Positions 24,901-33,800 of a stretch of 48,265 nucleotides of DNA are shown in pieces. Numbering within the stretch: the stretch's first letter is position 1; every line of letters begins with the position of its first letter. The notes under the pieces were generated by a model. The model was given only the letters and a program-made list of their open reading frames with translations. It had not been told where the DNA came from and ran no database searches. The position numbers and the translations under genes were made by a program. The DNA is from CAYVDH01 sp964450355 (GTDB lineage Bacteria > Bacteroidota > Bacteroidia > NS11-12g > UBA955), in NCBI GenBank assembly GCA_964450355.1, contig CAYVDH010000008.1:1-48265 (forward strand), written 5' to 3'.

Positions 24901-26149
24901 CACTTCAGCTAACCCAGTGTACATCGAAGCAGATAGAGCAACATGTTCAACACCATACACAGCACCAAATGCAACAGCTACAGACAACTTGAACGGAAAC
25001 ATCTCCAATGCAATCGTTGTAACAGGATCAGTTGACAAATGTGTATTGGGAACATATACATTGAACTATTATGTACAAGACGTAGCTGGTAATTCAGTGA
25101 GCAAAGACTTAACAGTGATAGTAAGAGATACAAAAGTACCAACCATCAACCCATTGGGAAGTGAGAATGTACAAATCAACAGCGTTTGGTTAGATCAAAC
25201 CATCGCAGAAGATGCCTACGATTTGAATCCAGAATTGACAAAAGATTGGGGCTTCAATGGACCAGTAAACACGTTGGTAAAAGCAACATACCCAGTAACG
25301 TATTATGCAGAAGACCAAAGTGGAAACATGGCAATACCAGTAGTAAGAAACTACAAAGTAGATGACTACATTCCACCAACAATCAGCTTAAATACATTTG
25401 ATGTGGTAGAACATGAAGTAAGAACTGCTTATAATTCTGTAGATCCAAGCGTATCTGACAATTACTATCCTGCCAATTTCTTAAGCATCACTAAAATATC
25501 AAGCGATGTAAATCCTAATGTATTAGGAACTTACACTGAGGTATTCGAAGCAGTAGATGGTTCAGGTAACACAACACAAAAAACAAGAACTGTAAAAGTA
25601 GTAGATCCAAGAGCACCACAAATTTGGGGACCAATCATCCACGGTTGCGTAGGAGAAGATATCTGGCCAATGTGGGAAATCTCAACAACAGATAACTACT
25701 ATGACCCAGCTACATTGAAACCATTGGTAGAAATAGTGAACCAAAACGTAAACAAATGGGAAGAAGGAATCTACACCATATCTTATAGAGTTACAGACCC
25801 AAGTGGTAACACATCTAATGTATTCACAAGAATGGTACAATACACTTACTGGCCAAAATGTTTTAATAGCACTGTATCAACAGACAAAATAGAAACATTA
25901 GAAGAAAAAGTAAGCGTATATCCTAACCCAACTAATGGATTAGTAACTATCGACTTGAATGGTACATTAGCAAGAAACACCACAGTAGAGGTTTACAATG
26001 CAATGGGACAAGTGATAAGCACACAAGTGTATAACGAAGCAATAGGTAAATTTGAAATCAATTTAGCTGGAGAAGCAAGCGGAGTATATACAGTGAAATT
26101 AATCACAGACGGACAAGTAGTAACAAAACGTGTAGTAGTATCTAAATAA
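21938..26149 (+). CDS. 1403-aa T9SS adhesin-like protein: GEVED, PKD, CUB and Ig-like domains
   Basis: After a signal peptide (ending NLTAQ near 33) come a GEVED domain (about 60-215, FIDFNNDKDFNDAGEY), two PKD-type domains (218-410), a CUB-like domain (about 418-545, with LKVYDG and FTSDASG), further PKD-like units (550-745), a second GEVED (about 750-905, VDWNIDGDFDDAGE), four or five DUF5011/HYR-type Ig repeats (905-1310, Y-x-VTDASGN pattern), and a T9SS type-A sorting domain (1322-1403, VSVYPNPTNG to VVVSK). There is no enzyme domain, so it is probably a surface-anchored binding protein. Its middle uses C- and A-ending codons and TTG-Leu much more than neighbouring genes. A strong terminator follows; it is monocistronic. 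Confidence 0.9.
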   Translation: MKKSITKLKMNRTFKSLFIFAIALMGVGNLTAQAPWCTGQHRYFSGYSSTGYLVALEQVRISSGGSVLYNKPADGCNVTTGSCGSEWKLVNGPSNSFDITAGNSITIEASASTSYGYSSGVAGAFIDFNNDKDFNDAGEYLGTWTVPCSGTNTPAALASRTFNIPCNITPSATRLRVVMNYQYENMTPGHGCSSCSGGPANYGESEDYSINLVLPTSVSANFVAPSTAFVKTVINFINSNQKGYTEHAWDANNDGSWEQKSTTPDYKNSQFFWSSPGTKCVKLRSTNCLGRDSVVKCFNVVAPTQVPVADFIASTVVVEQYNAVQFSDLSTNGPWQWMWDIYDSTTYLNDVNFSSQDGIVGLATGEVYGAGFSEETKQNPVFYFDLPGKYTVELVATNDVGPSNKKRKLMYIECIAPTQYSLGFGTYGPNGDNVVGSSTGTIFDNGGPNLNYGNNQGLGTRSFLQITPCNATKINLTMTRLKFKDAGDILKVYDGKNAAGTLLASWTAGDKAVQKVSATSGSMYILFTSDASGVDSGFAGFYTSELGPATLPTPSYTTSTSPGYNSTPLYFTNTTQGVPGVATWEWTVDGASVPNNTKKDFKTTFTADGKYEVCLTVRSCVGNNVSCDTVEIITPNTQTSLDFTASNRRPTINVSNVTLKPQTDKANRFSWTIFPTTYTLMNPPTSPSNSGVGFVNYKSIIGDSFPTPIIKFTASGCYTITLKAWSALDSANTVKTVVKNKYICALDYCSPSSYILSSDVGINRVRVLDGTNELINNFSTSGVSAYTDYSTMNQATLTFGKTYTVEVSRNTTVDPANRVGYVDWNIDGDFDDAGEQIFMESAANTSSYTANFTVPEIAKSFEGLTRLRVAINYNNNTITPCGPLTAGEYEDYGLILKNDNLPPMITLNGSDTVRIERCAAYIDAGAVAMDPSEGDISYKMVKTSDLDSCTTGIYSITYDVTDASGNKAASKTRTVIVVLDKTPPVLTITSANPVYIEADRATCSTPYTAPNATATDNLNGNISNAIVVTGSVDKCVLGTYTLNYYVQDVAGNSVSKDLTVIVRDTKVPTINPLGSENVQINSVWLDQTIAEDAYDLNPELTKDWGFNGPVNTLVKATYPVTYYAEDQSGNMAIPVVRNYKVDDYIPPTISLNTFDVVEHEVRTAYNSVDPSVSDNYYPANFLSITKISSDVNPNVLGTYTEVFEAVDGSGNTTQKTRTVKVVDPRAPQIWGPIIHGCVGEDIWPMWEISTTDNYYDPATLKPLVEIVNQNVNKWEEGIYTISYRVTDPSGNTSNVFTRMVQYTYWPKCFNSTVSTDKIETLEEKVSVYPNPTNGLVTIDLNGTLARNTTVEVYNAMGQVISTQVYNEAIGKFEINLAGEASGVYTVKLITDGQVVTKRVVVSK

Positions 26150-26173
26150 GATATTCTCACTTAACTATAACAG

Positions 26174-26206
26174 AAAGCCCCGAAGTTAATCTTCGGGGCT
26201 TTTTTT
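26174..26206 (+). terminator. strong Rho-independent terminator of the adhesin-like gene
   Basis: A 12-bp perfect stem, AAAGCCCCGAAG (26174-26185) with CTTCGGGGCTTT (26191-26202), TTAAT loop and a run of T to 26206. It is the strongest terminator in the window. Confidence 0.93.
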
Positions 26207-26213
26207 GTTTGAA

Positions 26214-26246
26214 TTGAAACTAACAGATTAATACTTAGTATATTTG
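26214..26246 (+). promoter_or_regulatory. promoter of comM
   Basis: TTG (26214-26216), 22-bp spacer, TATATTTG (26239-26246), ending 22 nt before the ATG at 26269. A full match to the Bacteroidota consensus. Confidence 0.65.
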
Positions 26247-26268
26247 TGAATTATTTTGAATTAATGTT

Positions 26269-27816
26269 ATGTTAGTTAAAACTTTTGGCTCTGCTGTTTA
26301 TGGTGTAAATGCATACACAATCACTGTTGAAGTGAATGTAAGTGGAGATGGAGCTAATTATTCTCTAGTGGGTTTGCCAGACAATGCAGTTAAAGAAAGC
26401 TGGTTGAGAATTAATACCTCATTTAAAAACAATGATTTATCTGTTCCAAGAAAAAAAATAGTAGTAAATATGGCACCTGCTGACATTAAAAAAGAAGGAA
26501 GTGCCTATGACTTATCCATAGCAACAGGCATATTAGCAGCAAGTGAACAGATTGTTGACCATCAAGAGGTGTCTAAATACATCATCATGGGTGAATTATC
26601 GTTAGATGGTAGTATTTTACCAATTAAAGGTGCCTTACCGATAGCTATTCAAGCACAAAAGGATGGATTTAAAGGATTTATTTTACCTATGCAAAATGCC
26701 AAAGAAGCCTCTATTGTGAAAGATTTAGAAGTGTATGGAGTGGAAACAATAAAGGATGTATTGGATTTTTTTAATGGAACAAAACAATTAGAAAGAACAA
26801 TCACTGATACCAGAAATGAGTTCAATCAATCGTTAGAAATTTTTGATTTGGATTTTGCTGATGTCCAAGGCCAAGAGAACATTAAACGCGCTATGGAAAT
26901 AGCCGCTGCTGGAGGGCATAACATCATATTAATAGGTCCACCAGGTGCTGGAAAAACCATGTTAGCTAAACGCTTACCAACTATACTTCCACCAATGACA
27001 TTGCATGAAGCTTTAGAAACTACTAAAATTCACTCTGTAGCAGGAAAATTGGGAGATAATGCTAGTTTAATTGCTCACAGACCATTTCGTTCACCTCACC
27101 ACACCATTAGCGATGTGGCATTAGTAGGAGGTGGAAACATGCCTCAGCCTGGTGAAATTTCGCTAGCTCACAATGGGGTATTGTTTTTAGATGAATTACC
27201 TGAATTCAAAAGAACAGTTTTAGAAGTGATGCGTCAGCCATTGGAAGAAAGGAAAGTAAATATATCAAGAGCTAAATTTAGTGTTGATTATCCTGCGAGT
27301 TTCATGTTGGTAGCAAGCATGAACCCATGTCCGTGTGGATATTTTAATCACCCTGAAAAAGATTGTGTATGTGGTCCAGGAATTGTTCAAAGGTATTTAA
27401 GTAAAATAAGTGGGCCTTTGTTAGATAGAATAGATATCCATATTGAAGTTACTCCTGTGAGTTTTGAAGAATTAGCAAGCAGAAAAAGAAACAATGAAAA
27501 AAGTGATGATGTAAGAGCAAGGGTATTAAAAGCCCGAGAAATTCAATCCAATAGGTATTCTGATAAAAAGGGAATTTATTGCAATGCCCAAATGCCGAGC
27601 AATCAAGTGAAAGACATATGTGCCATATCTGAGGCTGGTACACAATTGCTAAAAACAGCCATGCAAAAATTGAATTTAAGTGCCAGAGCTTACGACAGAA
27701 TACTTAAAGTAAGTAGAACAATTGCAGATTTAGCAAACAGTGAGGATATAAAGATAGAACATTTAGCAGAAGCAATTCAATACAGAAGTTTAGACAGAGA
27801 AAATTGGGCGGGTTAA
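26269..27816 (+). CDS. comM: YifB/ComM family Mg-chelatase-like AAA+ ATPase
   Basis: ComM is known in naturally transforming bacteria as a hexameric helicase that promotes branch migration of incoming DNA; in others its role is unclear. The 515-aa product has the N-terminal ChlI-like Lon-S5 fold (VYGVNAYTITVEVNVSGDG, VVNMAPADIKKEG), then the AAA+ core: Walker A GPPGAGKTM (about 223-231), Walker B LFLDELPEF, the cysteine cluster CPCGYFNHPEKDCVCG (about 355-370), and RYLSKISGPLLDRIDIHIE. The C-terminal helical Mg_chelatase_C domain ends YRSLDRENW. Its stop codon shares a TTAA with that of the convergent fabH. Confidence 0.93.
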   Translation: MLVKTFGSAVYGVNAYTITVEVNVSGDGANYSLVGLPDNAVKESWLRINTSFKNNDLSVPRKKIVVNMAPADIKKEGSAYDLSIATGILAASEQIVDHQEVSKYIIMGELSLDGSILPIKGALPIAIQAQKDGFKGFILPMQNAKEASIVKDLEVYGVETIKDVLDFFNGTKQLERTITDTRNEFNQSLEIFDLDFADVQGQENIKRAMEIAAAGGHNIILIGPPGAGKTMLAKRLPTILPPMTLHEALETTKIHSVAGKLGDNASLIAHRPFRSPHHTISDVALVGGGNMPQPGEISLAHNGVLFLDELPEFKRTVLEVMRQPLEERKVNISRAKFSVDYPASFMLVASMNPCPCGYFNHPEKDCVCGPGIVQRYLSKISGPLLDRIDIHIEVTPVSFEELASRKRNNEKSDDVRARVLKAREIQSNRYSDKKGIYCNAQMPSNQVKDICAISEAGTQLLKTAMQKLNLSARAYDRILKVSRTIADLANSEDIKIEHLAEAIQYRSLDRENWAG

Positions 27817-28802
27817 TATGCCCATTTTATATAAATGCTGCCCCAAGTGAAACCACCACCAAAAGTAGCTAAGATTAAATTATCTCCTTTTTTAAATAAT
27901 TTTTCAAAATCCCAGAACAACAATGGCAAGGTACCACTGGTAGTATTACCATATTTCTCAATATTCATCAATACTTTTTCAGCAGGTAAACCCATTTTCT
28001 CTGCTGTGTAATCTATGATTCTTTTATTGGCTTGGTGAGCTAAAAGGTATGTAACTGTTTCAGGTGTTAAACCATTTCTTTCCATGATTTTTGTGGAAAC
28101 ATCAGCCATGTTTGTAGTAGCGTATTTAAACACTGTTTTGCCCTCTTGATACACATAGTGTTCCCTAGCATCTATGGTTTCGTGGGTAGGTGGTTTTAAT
28201 GAACCACCAGCTTTTTGATGTAAAAATTCTCTGCCACTGCCATCTGATTTTAGTATGGAATCAATGATGCCATAACCCTCCGTATTTGGTTCGAGTAATA
28301 CTGCACCGCCTCCATCACCAAAAATAATGCAAGTATTTCTATCGGTGTAATCTATGATAGCACTCATTTTATCAAAACCACAAACAATTACTTTTTTATG
28401 CTTGCCTGTTTCAATGAATTTTGCACCAGTATCTAAGGCATATAAAAAACCAGAACATGCGGCAGCTAAATCAAATCCCCAAGCGTTTTTAGCTCCAATT
28501 TTGTCGCATACAATATTAGCACAAGATGGAAAAACAAGATCGCCAGTAATGGTACCAACAATCACCAAATCAATTTCCTCAGCACTCATGTTTTTCTTTC
28601 TTAATATTTCATTGATTGCTTCAACACACATGTCCGAGGTAGCTTTTCCTGGCTCATTCAAAATTCTTCTCTCTTTAATACCAGTTCTAGAGGTTATCCA
28701 TTCGTCATTGGTATCCACCATTTTTTCTAAATCGTGGTTGGTTAATTTATTAGAAGGGACAAAACCACCAATGGCTGTAATGGCTGCATTAATTTTACTC
28801 AT
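27813..28802 (-). CDS. fabH: 3-oxoacyl-[ACP] synthase III
   Basis: FabH starts fatty-acid synthesis by condensing an acyl-CoA (acetyl or branched) with malonyl-ACP. The 329-aa product has the catalytic triad in expected blocks: AAACSGFLYAL (Cys116), LLAHQANKRII (His256) and EKYGNTTSGTLPL (Asn286). The N-terminus (ITAIGGFVPSNKLTN, DEWITSRTGIKERR) and C-terminus (GGGFTWGSIYIKW) are typical. It lies alone, not with plsX/rpmF, which suggests it may be an extra copy; that is inference. It is divergent from glmS across 200 bp. Confidence 0.93.
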   Translation of the reverse strand: MSKINAAITAIGGFVPSNKLTNHDLEKMVDTNDEWITSRTGIKERRILNEPGKATSDMCVEAINEILRKKNMSAEEIDLVIVGTITGDLVFPSCANIVCDKIGAKNAWGFDLAAACSGFLYALDTGAKFIETGKHKKVIVCGFDKMSAIIDYTDRNTCIIFGDGGGAVLLEPNTEGYGIIDSILKSDGSGREFLHQKAGGSLKPPTHETIDAREHYVYQEGKTVFKYATTNMADVSTKIMERNGLTPETVTYLLAHQANKRIIDYTAEKMGLPAEKVLMNIEKYGNTTSGTLPLLFWDFEKLFKKGDNLILATFGGGFTWGSIYIKWAY

Positions 28803-28947
28803 TTAATTTTCAGTATTATTTGTTAAGGTAAATTATAAAATCTTAGTGCAAATTAAAACGAATATAATTAATTTTTTAAAAAACTTATTTTTTTACCCCC
28901 CTTGAATGGCTTAAAAATTGGTTTTAAAAATAAGCCTATTGATAAAA

Positions 28948-28982
28948 TTGCATATCAGAGAACAAAAAAAGTGATACTTTTG
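28948..28982 (+). promoter_or_regulatory. promoter of glmS
   Basis: TTG (28948-28950), 24-bp spacer (one over the usual range), TACTTTTG (28975-28982), ending 20 nt before the ATG at 29003. The short leader leaves no space for a glmS ribozyme. Confidence 0.55.
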
Positions 28983-29002
28983 CATATAAATATTCATAAA
29001 TT

Positions 29003-30844
29003 ATGTGTGGAATTGTAGCCTATATTGGCAATAAAAAAGCCTGTCCAATTGTAATCAAAGGGTTAAAAAGATTAGAGTATAGAGGTTATGACAGTGCTGG
29101 TATAGCATTGATTAACTCGGACTTAAATATTTATAAAACAAAGGGAAAAGTATCTGATCTTGAAGAAGAATTGATTGGAAAGGATATTGAGGGAAATTTA
29201 GGAATGGGGCATACCAGATGGGCAACACATGGTGAACCAAACAATGAAAATGCTCATCCACATGTATCTCAAAGTGGAAATTTAGCTGTAATTCACAATG
29301 GAATCATCGAAAATTATGCGACAATTAAAGAAGAATTAATCAAGAGAGGACATACATTTAGTAGTGAAACTGATACAGAAGTGTTAATTCATTTGATAGA
29401 AGACATTCAATTGAATGAAAAGATAGACATAGATGAAGCTGTAAGAATCGCATTAAACCAAGTAATAGGAGCATATGCCATTGTTATTTTAGTTAAAAAT
29501 GAGCCTGCAAAGCTTATTGCTGCTCGTAAAGGAAGTCCATTGGTAGTGGGTATTGGTGAAGAAGAAGGTGAATATTTTCTTGCCAGCGATGCTACTCCAA
29601 TTGTTGAATATACTCGTGATGTTACATACTTAAACGATGGTGAAATAGCCATAGTTAAAAATGGTAAACTATCCATAAAAACCATTGAGAATGTCACTAA
29701 AACACCTTTTATTCAAAAACTTGAAATCAATTTAGAAGAAATAGAAAAAGGGGGATACCCTCATTTTATGCTCAAAGAAATATATGAACAACCTAAATCC
29801 ATTTTAGATAGCATAAGAGGAAGAATAGATTCAAGTTCTGGCAAATTTGCCATGCGCAGTATTCAAGAATACGAGGATAAATTAAGGAATGTTAAAAGAT
29901 TATTGCTTATTGGTTGCGGTACTAGTTGGCATGCTGGATTAGTAGGCGAATATTTATTTGAAGAATTTGCAAGAATTCCTGTTGAAGTTGAATACGCATC
30001 AGAATTCAGATACAGGAATCCAGTGATATATCCTGATGATTTAGTGATAGCCATATCACAAAGTGGTGAAACAGCAGATACTTTAGCAGCCATTGAACTT
30101 GCCAAAGAAAAAGGTGCAACTGTATTTGGTGTTTGTAATGTAGTAGGTTCATCTATCCCTCGTATGAGTCATGCTGGAGCATACACCCACGCTGGACCTG
30201 AAATTGGAGTGGCAAGTACAAAGGCATTTACAGCTCAAGTATCTGTGCTAACTTTGATGGCATTAGCAGTTGCTCAAATACGAGGTACCATCTCACAAGA
30301 AAAATTAAGATTAATTTTAAGTGAAATTGAATCAATACCACATCTTGTAGAAAAAGCATTATTGAGCAATGATTTAGTGATTAAAATAGCTGAGATTTAT
30401 AAAGATTCTAAAAACTTCTTATACTTAGGTCGTGGGGTTAATTTTCCTGTTGCACTAGAAGGAGCGCTTAAATTAAAAGAAATTTCATACATCCATGCCG
30501 AAGGTTATCCAGCAGCAGAGATGAAACACGGACCAATTGCATTAATTGATGAAGAAATGCCAGTGGTAGTAATTGCTCCTAAGAGAGGCATGTACGAGAA
30601 AGTAATGAGCAACATTCAAGAAGTAAAAGCTCGTAAAGGCAAAATTATAGCCATAGTTACTGAAGGAGATACCAAAGTGAAAGCCATGGCAGATCACGTC
30701 ATTGAAATTCCAGATTGCGATGAAATGTTGACACCACTATTATCTACCATTCCATTGCAATTGTTGAGTTATCACATAGCTGTAATGAGAGGTTGTAATG
30801 TGGATCAACCAAGAAACCTTGCAAAAAGTGTAACGGTAGAATAA
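29003..30844 (+). CDS. glmS: glutamine--fructose-6-phosphate aminotransferase (isomerizing)
   Basis: GlmS makes glucosamine 6-phosphate from fructose 6-phosphate and glutamine, the entry to UDP-GlcNAc for peptidoglycan and LPS. The 613-aa product starts MCGIVAYIG with the N-terminal catalytic Cys. The glutaminase domain has GMGHTRWATHG and HNGIIENY; two SIS domains follow (LLIGCGTSWHAGLVGEY near 300, AISQSGETADTLAA, and FLYLGRGVNFPVALEGALKLKE in the second), ending QPRNLAKSVTVE. Length and ends are typical. It is transcribed alone and ends 9 bp from a convergent gene. Confidence 0.97.
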   Translation: MCGIVAYIGNKKACPIVIKGLKRLEYRGYDSAGIALINSDLNIYKTKGKVSDLEEELIGKDIEGNLGMGHTRWATHGEPNNENAHPHVSQSGNLAVIHNGIIENYATIKEELIKRGHTFSSETDTEVLIHLIEDIQLNEKIDIDEAVRIALNQVIGAYAIVILVKNEPAKLIAARKGSPLVVGIGEEEGEYFLASDATPIVEYTRDVTYLNDGEIAIVKNGKLSIKTIENVTKTPFIQKLEINLEEIEKGGYPHFMLKEIYEQPKSILDSIRGRIDSSSGKFAMRSIQEYEDKLRNVKRLLLIGCGTSWHAGLVGEYLFEEFARIPVEVEYASEFRYRNPVIYPDDLVIAISQSGETADTLAAIELAKEKGATVFGVCNVVGSSIPRMSHAGAYTHAGPEIGVASTKAFTAQVSVLTLMALAVAQIRGTISQEKLRLILSEIESIPHLVEKALLSNDLVIKIAEIYKDSKNFLYLGRGVNFPVALEGALKLKEISYIHAEGYPAAEMKHGPIALIDEEMPVVVIAPKRGMYEKVMSNIQEVKARKGKIIAIVTEGDTKVKAMADHVIEIPDCDEMLTPLLSTIPLQLLSYHIAVMRGCNVDQPRNLAKSVTVE

Positions 30845-30853
30845 CTACTTTAT

Positions 30854-33800
30854 TTAATTAATGATTAGTTTATAATAGCTAATTCCTGAATTGTTCTCCA
30901 TTATTTGAACGGTATAAATACCTTTAGATAAACTGCTAACATCTATTTTTAATTGCTTATTTCCTTTGTTTATTGTTGTAAATATCTCTCGTCCACTTAC
31001 ATCTATGATGTTTACATTGCAATTATTTTCTTTGTTAAATTCAATGGTAATTTCATTGTTACTAGGATTAGGAAATATTGTTAAATTAAGGTTGGAGTAT
31101 AATTCATTGATGTCAGTGTTTTGAAAATAAACAGTGTCTGATGTTTCATGACAACCATCAGAATTGCTAATAGTAGCCCAATAAGTTCCACTTAAGGCAT
31201 TATTTATGTAATTTAAATTTGAATTAAGTAAATTGCCATTGTGATACCATTTGATTGACAAGTTGGTGTTTATTAATAAATTGTTGTCAGAAACAAGAAT
31301 TTTTGGCTTCTCTGGTTTATCGTTAGATACGATTGTAATTTTATTTGTAATCTGTTTACATTTGTTTGTATCAATAGTTTCTGCGGAAATGTTAGAACCA
31401 TTGACTACAGGATTTAAATGCAACTTTTCACCAACAAAATTTTGTCTGTAAATGCTTTTTTCAACGAATACATTATGTACATATCTATTATCTAAATGAA
31501 TAAATATACTATCTCCATAACATGACGGATTAGGAGTTACAGATATGCTTGAATTAGGCATAGGATTTACTTTAATAAATAAAGTATCGGTAGTATTCGA
31601 GCAAAGATTGGAATCTACACCTTTAATTTTAAAACTTGTATTTTGATTTAAGGAATAAGTTACAGAATCCATTGTTGATTGATTTATCCATGGTATTTCA
31701 TCTTTAAAATAGGTGTAAATATTTGCTCCAGTTGCTCGAATGGTTATCTCTTCATTTTCACAATATTCTAACTTTCTATTTGCAATGGATAATTTTACTT
31801 TTGGCAGTTCTTTTACTTCAAAAGGGATAGATATGGTGTCATAACAATCTATTGTAATGTTTAAGTCGTTTATTATGATTTTAAATTGGTCAAGTAAATT
31901 TACAATGTAACTGTATTCTGTATTGGATGTATAACCACTTGAATAATTGTTGTTCTTAACTATTTTATATAAATAATTAACATTATCTAATTTGAATTTT
32001 AAACTGTCATATTCACATATTTTATCATCGATTAAATTGGTGCTTAATTTTACTTTTGGTATTTTAAATAAATTTATTCCAACTATTCCATTCTGAGGAA
32101 TACTGACACTTTCGGGTTTACTTGATTTTAATCTGATTAAATACTGCCCATCTTTAATGCTGTTAGGAAAATCAAACTCGATACTACCAGTATCATCGTT
32201 TTTATTTATTTTCTTTAACACCATTGAATTCTCAAAATTGCCATTGCTATCAGATAATTCTAAAGTCAATATATTGTCCTTTTCTAAAGCTATATTGCTT
32301 TTATAAGAAAGGTTGTTTTTAGCATTGATACATGAGTTTGTATATTTTAAGTTGACTATTTCAAGAGGACTAACAATGCTTGCTATACTTATTTTTGTAA
32401 TCACTGGATCTTCAAAATCAAAATAGATGGCTGCAGAGTTTTCAAAAGATGTTTCCTGTTTAAATCCATTTTTTAATCCCAAAGAAAATTCAAATTCACC
32501 AATGCTTTTTTCATTTGATTTAGATTCATATGGTAAATAAATATTGTCAAAAATAAAATAGATTAAATTGTCTTTGAAACTAACAGAACAAGGATATTGG
32601 CTGTTAATTAATTTAAATTTAGTTAGGTCTAAAAATGCAGTATTGATAGTATCAATAACCATCACTCTTACTGCAGTATCATTTCCTTTGTTTTGAAATC
32701 TAATTTTATAACGAATTTCTTTATCTATTGTTGTTTTTATCGAATCATTAGTTATCCTTTTGTCATTTGGGTCATATGGTCTAGTAATGTCAACACAAGT
32801 TTTAAATAAGTTGTTAGAATGATTTGAATCGGACTTCATAATGAGTGTATCTGTATAAACCTTAATGCACATTTTCCAATTTGGAAACTTAATATTAGGG
32901 TCAGCATAAACACCACCATAAATACTGTATGTTGAAAATGGTTTGATGGAATCTATTGTAAACACAGCGGTATCACCTTGGTAAGTGTTATTTCCATTGT
33001 TGTATGTAAAACTATACTTTTTAATGTCAGGAATAATTAATTTAAAATTACGCATGGTTGTGTAGCCATTGTTATTACAATTTATTTTAATTGCACCTAC
33101 AGAACCTCTTCGCATTGATTGTAGTTCAATGTATGTAGATAGGTCTTTAAATTGATAATTTAATGATATTGGTATGTCATTGTTAAAGTAAGCAGAATCT
33201 ACAGGAAGTACTACACCAATGAATTGTTTCGAACTACAATTTAGTTTATTTTTAATGGTATCCATTGAACAATAAATGGAATAAGTGCCAGCTGGAGCAT
33301 AGATATAATACATACCAAAGGCATCAGAAATACCTGTATAATTTCCTGTATCTGTATATACTACATAATTGGATAAAGGAACATCTCCCGAATCATACAT
33401 GCAATTTGAATTTTTATCATGAAATATACGACCGTAAATGCCTTTGTTGTATTTTAAAAATAAATTTAACTGATGTATGCTATCCATAATAACCCTTAAA
33501 TTAGTGTCGTTAGATTTTGTACTAATGTATGGTTGATTTGCTATTCCAATGGTGTAATTTCCATATCGGTAATTTTCTTCAAATTTTCCATTAGATTGTC
33601 TGTAATAAGCATTTGAATTCTGATTAATTTTTAATTTTACATTGACAAGAGAATCTGAATTGTCGTAGTTTTTGTTATTGTTTTTATCAACGTAGGTGTT
33701 GATTTTAACTTTTCCAATGGAATCTGGTGGTAGTACTCTTAAATTTATCAATTTTAAGTATTGAGCATTGCTATAACAATGTCTGTCTTTTACTTCTATA

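Noticed and set aside
28354..28806. A 150-codon open frame antisense to fabH
   Set aside because: It mirrors the fabH codons, has no promoter or family resemblance, and fabH on the other strand is certain.
28803..29002. glmS riboswitch or ribozyme
   Set aside because: The leader is only about 20 nt after the -7 box and shows no matching structure.
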